In this document: positions 27,245 through 36,478 of the stretch, piece after piece | How positions within the stretch are numbered: position 1 is the stretch's first letter | Layout: each line of letters begins with the position of its first letter | Assembly: GCA_016198165.1 (NCBI GenBank) | Contig: JACQJF010000057.1 | Coordinates: forward strand, 1 to 37,603 | Direction: 5' to 3' | Origin: Candidatus Iainarchaeum sp. | GTDB lineage: Archaea; Iainarchaeota; Iainarchaeia; Iainarchaeales; GW2011-AR10 | DNA: 37,603 nt | Notes under the pieces: generated by a model | Told to the model about the DNA's origin: nothing | Database searches by the model: none | What the model saw: only the letters and a program-made list of their open reading frames with translations | Position numbers and translations under genes: made by a program

Positions 27245-27730
27245 TTATATTTTTACGCCTCCCACTTTCACAAGGTTCTCCTCTATTGGCACATTCAGGA
27301 TTATGCTTTCACCCACGCTTTTGACGTCAGACTTTGAAAGCACAACATCATTTTTGAGTATCCCCCTGTCAACCACGATTGCGGAGATGTTGTTGGTGTT
27401 TCCTTCGCGCCGGATTTCCCTGACCTTTCCAACCGGTTTTCCATCGGAGTCGAACACTTTGAGGCCCTCATAATCGGTCACGGGGGTTATGTTAAGGATT
27501 GCCCCATCAGCACTCACGGAATCAATGTATTCTTTTCCGATGAACGCGTCAAGTTCAAGCAATCCCCTGTTCACCTTGATTCCCGTAAAGGAAAAAGTCC
27601 CGGGGTCAAGCCTTATCTCGCTTATTTTGCCTATTTCTTTCCCGTTTTTTGCAAGAACCCTCTTGCCTTTCAGGTCATCCGCCCTGATGGTCAACTCATA
27701 ATCCAGTTTGCTCTCCTTTATCTCTCTCAT
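27245..27730 (-). CDS. PRC-barrel domain protein (two repeats)
   Basis: DLKGKRVLAKNGKEIGKISEIRLD... and DYEGLKVFDSDGKPVGKVREIRRE... Confidence 0.88.
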   Translation of the reverse strand: MREIKESKLDYELTIRADDLKGKRVLAKNGKEIGKISEIRLDPGTFSFTGIKVNRGLLELDAFIGKEYIDSVSADGAILNITPVTDYEGLKVFDSDGKPVGKVREIRREGNTNNISAIVVDRGILKNDVVLSKSDVKSVGESIILNVPIEENLVKVGGVKI

Positions 27731-27765
27731 AAATATTTTTCCCTCCTATGGTTTTACTCATAATT

Positions 27766-28047
27766 TCAGACTTTTACTCCTGCCAGGTCAAGTATGACCA
27801 GGATAATGACTCCCGGTATCCCGCCGAGGGCCACAATCAAAATGCTCCAGACATTTATGTTCACTTCTATGAAAGGCAGAAAATTCAGTATGATGAGCAA
27901 TGCCACTCCTATCACGCTGTTTATGAGCATTGAAAATAAAAACCTGCCAAAAGTCATTACCGAAAACACTAAAAGCACGAGCAGCAAAAGCGTGATTAGC
28001 GGCCCTGCATACTTGTTTGCCGTGTTCCCTTTTCCGTTCAAAACCAA
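27766..28047 (-). CDS. BofA-like (pro-sigmaK processing inhibitor family) membrane protein
   Basis: SMLINSVIGVALLIILNFLPFIEVNINVWSILIVALGGIPGVIILVILDLAGV. Confidence 0.75.
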   Translation of the reverse strand: MVLNGKGNTANKYAGPLITLLLLVLLVFSVMTFGRFLFSMLINSVIGVALLIILNFLPFIEVNINVWSILIVALGGIPGVIILVILDLAGVKV

Positions 28048-28330
28048 CCACTCCTGAAAACCTTTTTGCCGTTTCCATAAACGGCATTTTTTTGCAATAG
28101 AACTGGGTTTTTTTGTGTTAATTAACTCATTTTTGTTTTTTTCCGATAAAAAACAAAAAAGCGGCCTTAGAACTTGCGTTATGTCAAACCAAAGGTTTTT
28201 TTGGCTATTTTAGTGGTTTGGCTGGATACCACGCCCCGGATTTTTACAGGAGTGGTTTTTTTTTGGGGGATTTGCTGTATTCAAAAAAACAGAGGGGGGG
28301 AAGATGGAATGCTAAAGCGGGAAAAAAATG

Positions 28331-29323
28331 CTATAATCTCTTTTTTTCAGGCTTCAGTTCCATGTCCTTTAAAGTCACCGGGAGCCAGGCAAGGTTATAC
28401 TCGTCATATATATGCGCAATGTCGTACGAAATGTAGTAGTCGCTGAAACGCCTGCGGAAATCAAGCAGCGTCTGCTTCAATGCAGCATCATTTTCCACAT
28501 ATAACTCCACTGACAGGTCATAGTCCCCAAGCAGCTCGTACGCGAAAAGCCCGCTGTTCGTCTTGTCAAAATACTCAATCATGCTTGGCACTTTGGTAGT
28601 GTTATTCAACCGGAAATTCAGCACAACAAGCTGGTTTGGCAGGATTGACAGGTCCAGGGACGAGGAATACCCCACGATTATGTTGTTTTCCTGGAGTTTT
28701 TTGATGATGTACTGCACTTTGCGGACATCAACGTTAAGCATGCGCGCAAGTTCCACGATTTTTATGCGCGCGTCAAGTGCAAGCGTGGCCAAAATTTTTT
28801 TTTCATTCTCGTCAAGCACGAAATTCGCACGCTCGCCCTTGTAAAACAACTTGTACTGGGCTTCGTCCTCCTTGAAGGTGAGCTTATACCCGCTTGTCAC
28901 GATATGCACGTTTTTCCTGAGGAGGTTATGCCCGAATTTGGTGCAGAATTCCTGCAAAAAATTTTTCAGTTCCACCCTGCTGCTGTACACGGCAAGGAAT
29001 GATATGTTATAGCGGCCTTCAGTTGCCCTCACGTTGATGCAGTTGTCGGAGAGCTTGAGGTAATTGACAATCTGCTGCTCCTCCTCAAGGCCAAGCTTTT
29101 GAAAAGTCAGCATTACCTTATAATACTGGTATCCAAAGAGCGCCGCGTTGATGATTGTGTAAAAATTCTTGACATAACCGTTTTCGAGAAGGCGGTTTAT
29201 CCTGTAGATTACGCCTTCTTTTGAAAGATTGACTTTTTTGGCTATCTGTGAGGCAGAGTCCCGCGCGTTCATGTCCAGGGCATATAGTATCTTGCGGTCA
29301 TACGAATCAATGTTCTTGCTCAT
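28331..29323 (-). CDS. Lrp/AsnC family transcriptional regulator, duplicated wHTH
   Basis: DRKILYALDMNARDSASQIAKKVNLSKEGVIYRINRLLENGYV and EKKILATLALDARIKIVELARMLNVDVRKVQYIIKKLQENNII. Confidence 0.85.
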   Translation of the reverse strand: MSKNIDSYDRKILYALDMNARDSASQIAKKVNLSKEGVIYRINRLLENGYVKNFYTIINAALFGYQYYKVMLTFQKLGLEEEQQIVNYLKLSDNCINVRATEGRYNISFLAVYSSRVELKNFLQEFCTKFGHNLLRKNVHIVTSGYKLTFKEDEAQYKLFYKGERANFVLDENEKKILATLALDARIKIVELARMLNVDVRKVQYIIKKLQENNIIVGYSSSLDLSILPNQLVVLNFRLNNTTKVPSMIEYFDKTNSGLFAYELLGDYDLSVELYVENDAALKQTLLDFRRRFSDYYISYDIAHIYDEYNLAWLPVTLKDMELKPEKKRL

Positions 29324-29647
29324 GCGTCCAGCCTTTTATACAAAACTACAAAATCAGGCTTAAAAATTGTTGTATCGCGAAAAAAACCCCCGAAGGTAAT
29401 TAGTATTAAAAAACGCGTACTACTACTAAAGCTAAAAAAAACTTTTTTCAATCCATAAAAAACGTGAATGGGAGGGGGTAACTATGAAGGCTGGAACGGC
29501 AGAACACGGGAATTGCCGATTAGTTCTTAGTCCAGGTAAAAAAAACGCAGAAAAGTGAAAATGCACATGCACAGGGCATGAAATGTTTTGTGTTTGCATG
29601 CTGAAAAGCACTTTGAGAAACATCAAACCCCAGTGTTTTGAAGCTGG

Positions 29648-29697
29648 AAGCCAGCAAAAGGAGGCCTCACCCCTCCGCCCGGCATTCAGGCTGGCTT
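29648..29697. other. nested intergenic stem-loop, candidate structured RNA/regulatory element
   Basis: AAGCCAGC (29648-29655)/GCTGGCTT (29690-29697), with internal GGAGG (29660-29664)/CCTCC (29672-29676). Confidence 0.4.
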
Positions 29698-29797
29698 TCA
29701 GTCTTCACCACACGCACTGGAAAAGCATTTTTTTTCGAATGCCTTGAATTTCCCTTGCCCCTGATTTTTTTGGGCCACTGTTTATTTTTCCATGCAC

Positions 29798-30352
29798 CTA
29801 AAAATCGGTTTCCCATGTTTTTATGGTTTCATCCGTGAACAATGCCAGGTCCCCGATTGCGCTTTCATTTTCCTTCAGTATCAGGTAAATTCCCTTTGTC
29901 CCGGTTTTGCGCAGCCTTGAGGCAAAGCTATGCAGAAACCGCAAAACCATGAGTTCCTTGTTGTAATTAATCAGGCTTGAAACATTATCCAGGATTATAA
30001 CATCTATTTTTTCAGTGTCCATTATTGTTTCAAGGGCAATCCAGAGGTCAGTAAGGGAAGACGGCGAAGAAATGTGGATGTGCCTGTTTGGCTGTGCATC
30101 CAGTGTTTTCCCTGCAGTGCAGTCAATGCCGGAATATTTAGAATAATCAACCCCCTCTTCACCGAGTTTTTGCAGGTACTCCGGGAAAGACCTGTCCGAG
30201 GTTATCACACAGATGTTTTTGAATTTTTTGGAAAGGGCTTTGTGCAAAAGGCTTGTAGTTTTTTCCTGGCTTTCCCGCTGGCTTGCCATGACCACGTTTT
30301 GGCACTTGGAGAGGCTGCTTAGCACTCTGTTGTGTATCTCGTCTTCATCCAT
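29798..30352 (-). CDS. KaiC/RecA-like ATPase-fold protein with degenerate Walker A
   Basis: NVVMASQRESQEKTTSLLHKAL (no GxxxxGKT) and Walker B-like IDVIILDNVSSLI. Confidence 0.6.
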   Translation of the reverse strand: MDEDEIHNRVLSSLSKCQNVVMASQRESQEKTTSLLHKALSKKFKNICVITSDRSFPEYLQKLGEEGVDYSKYSGIDCTAGKTLDAQPNRHIHISSPSSLTDLWIALETIMDTEKIDVIILDNVSSLINYNKELMVLRFLHSFASRLRKTGTKGIYLILKENESAIGDLALFTDETIKTWETDF

Positions 30353-30383
30353 TTTTTTTCATCCTGCACAAATGGCGGGTTTT

Positions 30384-30785
30384 TTATTCCAGTATCCTGT
30401 TCAGCCTTGTTTTGAAATCCTTTATTTCTATGGGTTTTTGGAAGTATTCAACAGGCCTGAGTTTTTTCAGTATGTTTTTTCCTGATTTGCTCAGGTAAAC
30501 GACAGTCAAGAATGCGATTTTCTGGTCCTTGAGCACAGGGTCAGCCAAAATTTTTTCCATGAGCTCACGCCCCGACATTTCAGGCATGAAAATATCCAAT
30601 AGCACCAAGTCAAATTTTTTTTCCCCAAGGATTTTCAGTGCCTCAAAACCGTTTGCCGCGGTTTCTGCCTCGTGGCCCATGCTTTCAACGAGCGTTTTGA
30701 TTGAAAACAAAATATCCTCTTCATCATCCACTACGAGGATTTTTTTGCCCACGGCTTTTTTCACCACAGTATCCTTGCCTTGCAC
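30384..30785 (-). CDS. response regulator receiver (REC) protein
   Basis: KKILVVDDEEDILFSIKTLVES...FDLVLLDIFMPEMSGRELM...; no output domain. Confidence 0.95.
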   Translation of the reverse strand: MQGKDTVVKKAVGKKILVVDDEEDILFSIKTLVESMGHEAETAANGFEALKILGEKKFDLVLLDIFMPEMSGRELMEKILADPVLKDQKIAFLTVVYLSKSGKNILKKLRPVEYFQKPIEIKDFKTRLNRILE

Positions 30786-30786
30786 C

Positions 30787-32922
30787 CTATTTTAAGTCTA
30801 TACCCTGGGTTTTTTCGGTATTTGGCTTTTCCTTGCCCCCCGGCACTGGCAGGGAAAAATAGAATGTCGAGCCTTTTCCCTCTTTGCTTTCAACCCAGAT
30901 TTTTCCACCGTGCATTTCGACAATGCTCCGGCAGATTGCAAGCCCAAGGCCGGTTCCCGCGTTTTTCGTCAAGGGGGATGAGCGCGCCTGGTAAAAATGG
31001 TAAAAAATCATTTCCCTGTCTTTTTCGCCTATTCCAATGCCAGTGTCCGCCACTTTTACCACAATGCTGCCGTTTTCCTTGCGGGCTTCCACCAGTATTT
31101 TTCCTTTTTCAGGCGTGAATTTAACCGCGTTGTCAAGCAGGTTGGCCATGACCTGGGCAATCCTGTTCGGAGCAGCGATGACTCTGGGCAATGCCCAGAT
31201 TTTTGCCGTAATTGCAATGTTTTTTTTCCTTGCCAGCAATTTCATGTTTTCAACGTTTTCCCGAATGACTTTTGAAATGTCTGTTTCCTCCATTTCCTTT
31301 TTAATGCCGGCCGAGTGAATCATGGTGATGTCAAAAATATCGTTTATCAAATCGTTGAAGCGCTTTACGTTCCTCACTATTATTTCAACGATTTTTTTCT
31401 GGGGCTTTGAAAGCCTGCCAAAAGAGCCATCCAGGAGGAGCTCCCCCTGTATAAGGACGGGCGTCAAAGGTGTCTTGAGCTCATGCGATGTCATTGTCAA
31501 AAACTCCATTTTTTGCGCCTCGTGCTGTTTTTCTATTTCGAATTTTTTCTCCACCAGCTCCTGTGCCTTTTTCCTCTCGGTTATGTCACGGTTTATGCTG
31601 AATGCACTTGAAACTTCTCCCTTTTCAAGAATTGGCCGCCTGATGTGCTCGACCCACACAAAGCCGCCTGATTTGCGCAAAAGCCTTATCTCTGTCGGCG
31701 GAAGCATGTTTCCTTTTAAAACCCCTGCAAAATAGTTTTCCACGACCAGCACGTCATCCGGCTGGACAATTTCCGTAAAGTTTTTTCCTTCCATTTCTTC
31801 GGGAGTCCAACCGGCGATTTTTTCGATTGCAGGGTTTATTGAATTGATTCTGCCGTCACTGGAACACATGGTTATTATGTCAGGCGCGTTTTCAAAAAGA
31901 GCCTGGAAGCGCTCCCTTGTTTTTTTGACTTTTGAAACCTCCTCAAGCACTTTTAACTGCAGGTTTTCCTCGCTTTTTAGGAGCATTTTTGTTGTCTTGT
32001 GGTTTTCAGAAACAACACAGGAAACAGTCAGGCCGATTACGCTGATTAGCGCGATGAAAATCTGGGCAATTAAAAATGTATGATTCTGCGGGGCGCTGAC
32101 AGCATAAGCCCCTAGGGAACTGATGGTTACAAACAAAATAATCCATGAAAGCAGGAGGACAAAAAGCGCGGTTCCTCTTTGGCCAAATCGAAACGCACTC
32201 CAGATTACAAACGGGATAGTCAAAAACTTCAAGGCCTGGGTATCTGAAGAAACTATGAAAACGGTTATAATTAACGCGGAAAGAAACATCACTACTTCAA
32301 AAATTTTTTTAAAGTCAAGCCTGATATGCAGGTTGTTGCACCAAATAACAATGAATGGGGCAACGACAAGGGCCCCGGTTGCATTTCCAACCCACCATGT
32401 AAACCAGATTGCAGCAAAGTTCGACATGGGGGCAAGTCCCGCCAGGACAAGGCTTGTAACCCCGATTGTGGCACTGAATATCGGCGCGAGGATACCTGCA
32501 AGGACGACAAACTTGAAAATATCGTACGGGTGGTTAAACGCAAATCTGCCGTTTGCATACCTGTTGACCCAAAAAGCCGCGATTAATCCTTCCAATGTAT
32601 TTCCAACCCCTATAGCAACCGAAGTCGGGATGTCACCTGTGGTGGTGAAATTGAACAAAAACGCGCCAGCGAAAAACACCGGCCAGACGCGATAGCCAAA
32701 AACCATTAACGCAGCTATCGCGATTCCAGTTGGCATCCAGATAGGGGAAGCGCTCGGGTGGATTGTTGCAAACGACAAGCCGAATTTTCCGGCAAAAAAA
32801 TAAACACTGAAAAGAATCGCAACCAGGGCAATTCTTGCAGCCATTGTCCCTGGGAAACCCAGTTGCAGTGTTTTTTCCTCACCCAAGCCGTTTATTGCCT
32901 TCTGGCTTTTTTCAAGGCCCAT
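30787..32922 (-). CDS. MASE1-PAS-HisKA-HATPase sensor histidine kinase
   Basis: Multi-TM MASE1-like N-terminus (FATIHPSASPIWMPTGIAIAAL), PAS domain, MTSHELKTPLTP H-box, GTGLGLAICRSIVEMHGGKIWVES. Confidence 0.93.
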   Translation of the reverse strand: MGLEKSQKAINGLGEEKTLQLGFPGTMAARIALVAILFSVYFFAGKFGLSFATIHPSASPIWMPTGIAIAALMVFGYRVWPVFFAGAFLFNFTTTGDIPTSVAIGVGNTLEGLIAAFWVNRYANGRFAFNHPYDIFKFVVLAGILAPIFSATIGVTSLVLAGLAPMSNFAAIWFTWWVGNATGALVVAPFIVIWCNNLHIRLDFKKIFEVVMFLSALIITVFIVSSDTQALKFLTIPFVIWSAFRFGQRGTALFVLLLSWIILFVTISSLGAYAVSAPQNHTFLIAQIFIALISVIGLTVSCVVSENHKTTKMLLKSEENLQLKVLEEVSKVKKTRERFQALFENAPDIITMCSSDGRINSINPAIEKIAGWTPEEMEGKNFTEIVQPDDVLVVENYFAGVLKGNMLPPTEIRLLRKSGGFVWVEHIRRPILEKGEVSSAFSINRDITERKKAQELVEKKFEIEKQHEAQKMEFLTMTSHELKTPLTPVLIQGELLLDGSFGRLSKPQKKIVEIIVRNVKRFNDLINDIFDITMIHSAGIKKEMEETDISKVIRENVENMKLLARKKNIAITAKIWALPRVIAAPNRIAQVMANLLDNAVKFTPEKGKILVEARKENGSIVVKVADTGIGIGEKDREMIFYHFYQARSSPLTKNAGTGLGLAICRSIVEMHGGKIWVESKEGKGSTFYFSLPVPGGKEKPNTEKTQGIDLK

Positions 32923-33094
32923 ACCATTCTTCCTGAACTTTCCGATTTTTTTCAGAGAACTGCACTGACCATATTAAACCCTCAAAGCCAAAAAACCTTA
33001 AATCCATAGGGGTTTTCCCCGGTATTTAAGCATTGCGGACGGTTCTTCTGGAAAAAAAGCTTTGCTTGAACCTGGAAAACTCTTTTGGAAAAAA

Positions 33095-33661
33095 TCAGGC
33101 AGTTTTGAGGTGCTTTTCCAGAAACACGAGGGTTTTTCCCCAGGCATCAATCGTCTGTTCAGGCGCGTAGTTCTGGCCCGATGGGTTTGCAAACGCATGC
33201 TCCACGCCCTCGTAAATGTATACTTCGTTTTCTATTCCAAGTTCGTCGAGTGCGGTTTTAAACCCGTTCACGCTTTCAACCGGAATCGACGTGTCCTGGT
33301 CGCCGAAAATCCCGAGCACGGGCCAGTTGATGCGTGAAAGCCGTTCTTCATCGGTTACAAGGTTCCCGTAATAAATCAGCGTGGCATCCACTGTGCCTTC
33401 ATCTCGTGGCACTGCAAGAAAACCATTCGTGGACCCAAAATAAGCCACTGTCCGCGTGGTGACTTCAAGGCCGTTGTTCCCGTCAAGCATTTCGGAATTC
33501 GTGATGTTGATTTCTCCCTGGTTTGTGTCTGTCGACCGCGTATCCGGGTCCGGCGGGTTTTCAACATTCACGTCCCCGCCATTCACCGGTGGCGCAGAGG
33601 ACGAAGCACAGCCAAGCAAGAGGACAATTGCCAAAACCAATGCAAAAACCATTGCCTGCAT
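33095..33661 (-). CDS. dienelactone hydrolase-like lipoprotein with internal deletion
   Basis: FGSTNGFLAVPRDEG joins directly to TVDATLIYYGNLVTDEERL...VLGIFGDQDTSIP...VEHAFANPSG; central nucleophile segment missing. Confidence 0.7.
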   Translation of the reverse strand: MQAMVFALVLAIVLLLGCASSSAPPVNGGDVNVENPPDPDTRSTDTNQGEINITNSEMLDGNNGLEVTTRTVAYFGSTNGFLAVPRDEGTVDATLIYYGNLVTDEERLSRINWPVLGIFGDQDTSIPVESVNGFKTALDELGIENEVYIYEGVEHAFANPSGQNYAPEQTIDAWGKTLVFLEKHLKTA

Positions 33662-33769
33662 GCAAAAAAATGGTTCCTTTGAATCTTTTAAAATCAACTG
33701 TCAATTTTTTTTGTTTTCACCAAATTTTTCATTCAAAAAACAAGCGCTTTTTCATGGCCTGGCTTCAGG

Positions 33770-34264
33770 CTATTTCTTCATGAGCGCAACCTGCCTTCCC
33801 ACAAGGCCGCCTGTGATTCCAAGCCCGAAATTCAACAGCGCAACGAAGACGGCGCCAAACAGCGTGGATGTCAAAAGAAAGCCCCGGAACTCGTCAACGG
33901 TCATGTCAGAGAAAAAACCCAGGCCAAGTTCACTTGCTTTAACCAGCTCCAATCCGAGCTGTTCATCGGAATAAAGAACGACCTGCAGCAATCCAAGCCC
34001 CACGATGACAAGCCCTGCAAGGAAGGCCGCGGTTGCAGGCACGAGGAGCGCAGGCTTCATTTCGCGTGTTTTTTTGGCTATGAAAAAACCCCCCGCAATA
34101 GAGGCGAAAAATGGGAAAAAAAGCACCAAGAGCCCCGCGACAAAAACAAGCGGCGAAAAAACCAGTTCGGGTGAAATGTCCTTTGGCTCGAGGACTTCCG
34201 CAATGAAAGTAAAAACAAAAATCAACACAAAAACCAGTACGCCCTGCTTCAAAAACTCCTTCAT
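33770..34264 (-). CDS. membrane protein of unknown function
   Basis: Four hydrophobic segments; start trimmed to MKEFLKQGVL. Confidence 0.6.
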   Translation of the reverse strand: MKEFLKQGVLVFVLIFVFTFIAEVLEPKDISPELVFSPLVFVAGLLVLFFPFFASIAGGFFIAKKTREMKPALLVPATAAFLAGLVIVGLGLLQVVLYSDEQLGLELVKASELGLGFFSDMTVDEFRGFLLTSTLFGAVFVALLNFGLGITGGLVGRQVALMKK

Positions 34265-34336
34265 TTTCCACTCACCGCCTGTATACCAGTGAGTGTTAAA
34301 CATTTATTAAATAATTTTCCCGTACGTGTTCATTGT

Positions 34337-35326
34337 ATGCTGTTCAAAAAATCCCCCCAAACATTTGTGGTAAAGGAAGGCCTTTTGCCCCGTTTTGATG
34401 GTGGAAAATACTTTTATTACGTGCTTGAAAAAAAAGGTGTTTCCACGCCAACAGCTGTAAAACTCGTTGAAGAGGCCTCCAATGCACGGGTTTTCTTCTC
34501 AGGCTTCAAGGACGCCGACTCGCACTCTTTCCAATGGGTGTGCAGTGAAAAGGAACTATCCGCGCCAAAGGACGAAAGAATCCAGCTCCGCTTGGCCGGA
34601 AATTCAGGACGACGCATTTTTGTGGGGATGCATGACGCAAACTTTTTTGAAGCCCACCTCGAACAGGCCACTGAAAAGGAAAAATTCTTCCTCAAAAAAG
34701 CGGGAAAAATCGTTTTCCCGAACTATTTCGACGACCAGCGCTTTGACGAAAACTCGCTTGCAGTGGGGAATGCTCTTTTGCTGAATGAATTTGAAGTTGC
34801 CTTGAAAAAAATCATGACTGAAAAAAGCCCTTACGATTCCCCACTCTCGAAAAAAATCAAGTCATTCATCCACTCAAACTGGGGTGATTGGGAAAAAATT
34901 GCAGACTCACGACTCGTGCCTGAAAACAAGAAAAAAGTTTTCGTTTTTCTCCTGGCAGACCCGGGCAACTTCAGGGAAGCGCTCTTGTGGTGCAACAGGC
35001 GCCAGCTTTCAATCGCGTGCAGGGCAATCCAGGCGCAGCGATTCAACGAGCTGCTTGCAGCCCAGATTTCGAAAACAAAGAAACAGGAATTCATTGAAAT
35101 AAACGGCCAAAATTACCCAATCATGTTCAACAAGGCATCAGTGAAAAGAAAAATAATTGTGCCAGCGGTTTTCCCGAAGAAAAAGCCCCTTGAAAGAAAG
35201 GCTTTTTTCAGGCCACGCGACTATGAAATGCACACAGAAGGCGAAAATGTTTTGCTCTCTTTCGAACTTCGAAAAGGTTGTTATGCAACCATTCTAATCA
35301 AGTGCTTGGGAAGATTATCCGGGTAA
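34337..35326 (+). CDS. truD: tRNA pseudouridine synthase D-like protein
   Basis: FFSGFKDADSHSFQWV (catalytic GxKD-type motif), FPNYFDDQRFDENSLAVGNALLL. Confidence 0.8.
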   Translation: MLFKKSPQTFVVKEGLLPRFDGGKYFYYVLEKKGVSTPTAVKLVEEASNARVFFSGFKDADSHSFQWVCSEKELSAPKDERIQLRLAGNSGRRIFVGMHDANFFEAHLEQATEKEKFFLKKAGKIVFPNYFDDQRFDENSLAVGNALLLNEFEVALKKIMTEKSPYDSPLSKKIKSFIHSNWGDWEKIADSRLVPENKKKVFVFLLADPGNFREALLWCNRRQLSIACRAIQAQRFNELLAAQISKTKKQEFIEINGQNYPIMFNKASVKRKIIVPAVFPKKKPLERKAFFRPRDYEMHTEGENVLLSFELRKGCYATILIKCLGRLSG

Positions 35327-35331
35327 AGTCT

Positions 35332-35751
35332 TCACTTTTTGCCTTTTTTAAAATCAAGTGAACAGGAATTAATGCAGTATCTTTTCCCGGTCGGTCCTGG
35401 CCCGTCGTCAAACACGTGCCCCAGGTGGCCGCTACATTTGGCACAAATGACTTCTGTCCTCTTCATTCCAAGTGAAGAGTCCGTGTGTGTTTTCACGTTC
35501 CTGTTGTTCATTATGTCGGAAAAGCTTGGCCAGCCTGTGCCGGAGTCAAACTTTGTCGCGGATGAAAATAGTTCCGCGCCGCAGCCCCCGCAAGTGTAGA
35601 CTCCGCTTTGCTTGTTGTGCAAAAGCTCTCCTGTAAATGGAATTTCGGTTCCTTTCCGGCGAAGCACGCGGTACTTTTGCGCCGAAAGCTTTTTCCTCCA
35701 CTCTTCATCCGTTTCCGGCATTTTGCCTTTCAAAGAACCCACAAAATCCAC
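35332..35751 (-). CDS. msrB: peptide-methionine (R)-S-oxide reductase
   Basis: GVYTCGGCGAELFSSATKFDSGTGWPSF...CAKCSGHLGHVFDDGPGPTGKRYCINSCSLDF. Confidence 0.95.
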   Translation of the reverse strand: MDFVGSLKGKMPETDEEWRKKLSAQKYRVLRRKGTEIPFTGELLHNKQSGVYTCGGCGAELFSSATKFDSGTGWPSFSDIMNNRNVKTHTDSSLGMKRTEVICAKCSGHLGHVFDDGPGPTGKRYCINSCSLDFKKGKK

Positions 35752-35765
35752 GTCCCCGTCTCGTT

Positions 35766-36434
35766 TTACTTTTTTTTCACCGTATTTTCAACGTCCATGT
35801 CCTCAAGCATCTTTGTGGACCGGAACACGCGCCGCATTATCGCCCTGTAAGTTGACATGTCCCAGTCATCGTGCAGGCGAAGCAGATTGTTTTCTTCAAG
35901 TCTCTTGATTTTTCCTGAGGTCTCATTAACCCATGCCTGGAAGTTTGCCGGTCGTCTTTTTCTTGCACTAGGTTGGCCTGCAAATTTTGCAGGTTTATCA
36001 GGGGTGACTTTTACCCTGGATTCCACGTCGTTAAGTGTTATCCTCTCTGCAATCGATTTTGCCGGCAGCCACGCGCCTGGCATGCCGCTTTGCCTGCCCG
36101 TGCTTCTGTAGAATAAAACAATTTTTCGACGTGACAGAGGGGTATTTTTCACAAGCACAAAAACAACAGGCCTTATCCTGTTTTGGTCCTTGATTTGGAA
36201 AGGGTTTGCAAACCCGGCCTTGAGAATCGTTACCTGCTTGCCATATACACTGAACGGTAGGCCTGCTGACAAAAACAGGGTTTTTTCCAGTTCACGCGCA
36301 CGGGCAGTCTCCTCAATCCACGCCCTGGCTTTTTGACTCGCAAGCCTGTACCGGCTGACTGCATAGCTCACAGCCCTTTTTGCAGGGCCACGTTTTTTCC
36401 CCGGCTTCATTCCAAGTAGAAATATGGGGAGCAC
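35766..36434 (-). CDS. basic hypothetical protein
   Basis: 222 aa, Arg/Lys-rich; family not recognised. Confidence 0.55.
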   Translation of the reverse strand: MLPIFLLGMKPGKKRGPAKRAVSYAVSRYRLASQKARAWIEETARARELEKTLFLSAGLPFSVYGKQVTILKAGFANPFQIKDQNRIRPVVFVLVKNTPLSRRKIVLFYRSTGRQSGMPGAWLPAKSIAERITLNDVESRVKVTPDKPAKFAGQPSARKRRPANFQAWVNETSGKIKRLEENNLLRLHDDWDMSTYRAIMRRVFRSTKMLEDMDVENTVKKK

Positions 36435-36478
36435 GGGTTATTATCTTTTTCCCGTGCAGCCTTTGCCTGTTGCTATTT

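Noticed and set aside
33456-33974. 172-aa plus-strand ORF
   Set aside because: Antisense to the hydrolase-like and membrane protein genes; low-complexity Ser/Pro composition.
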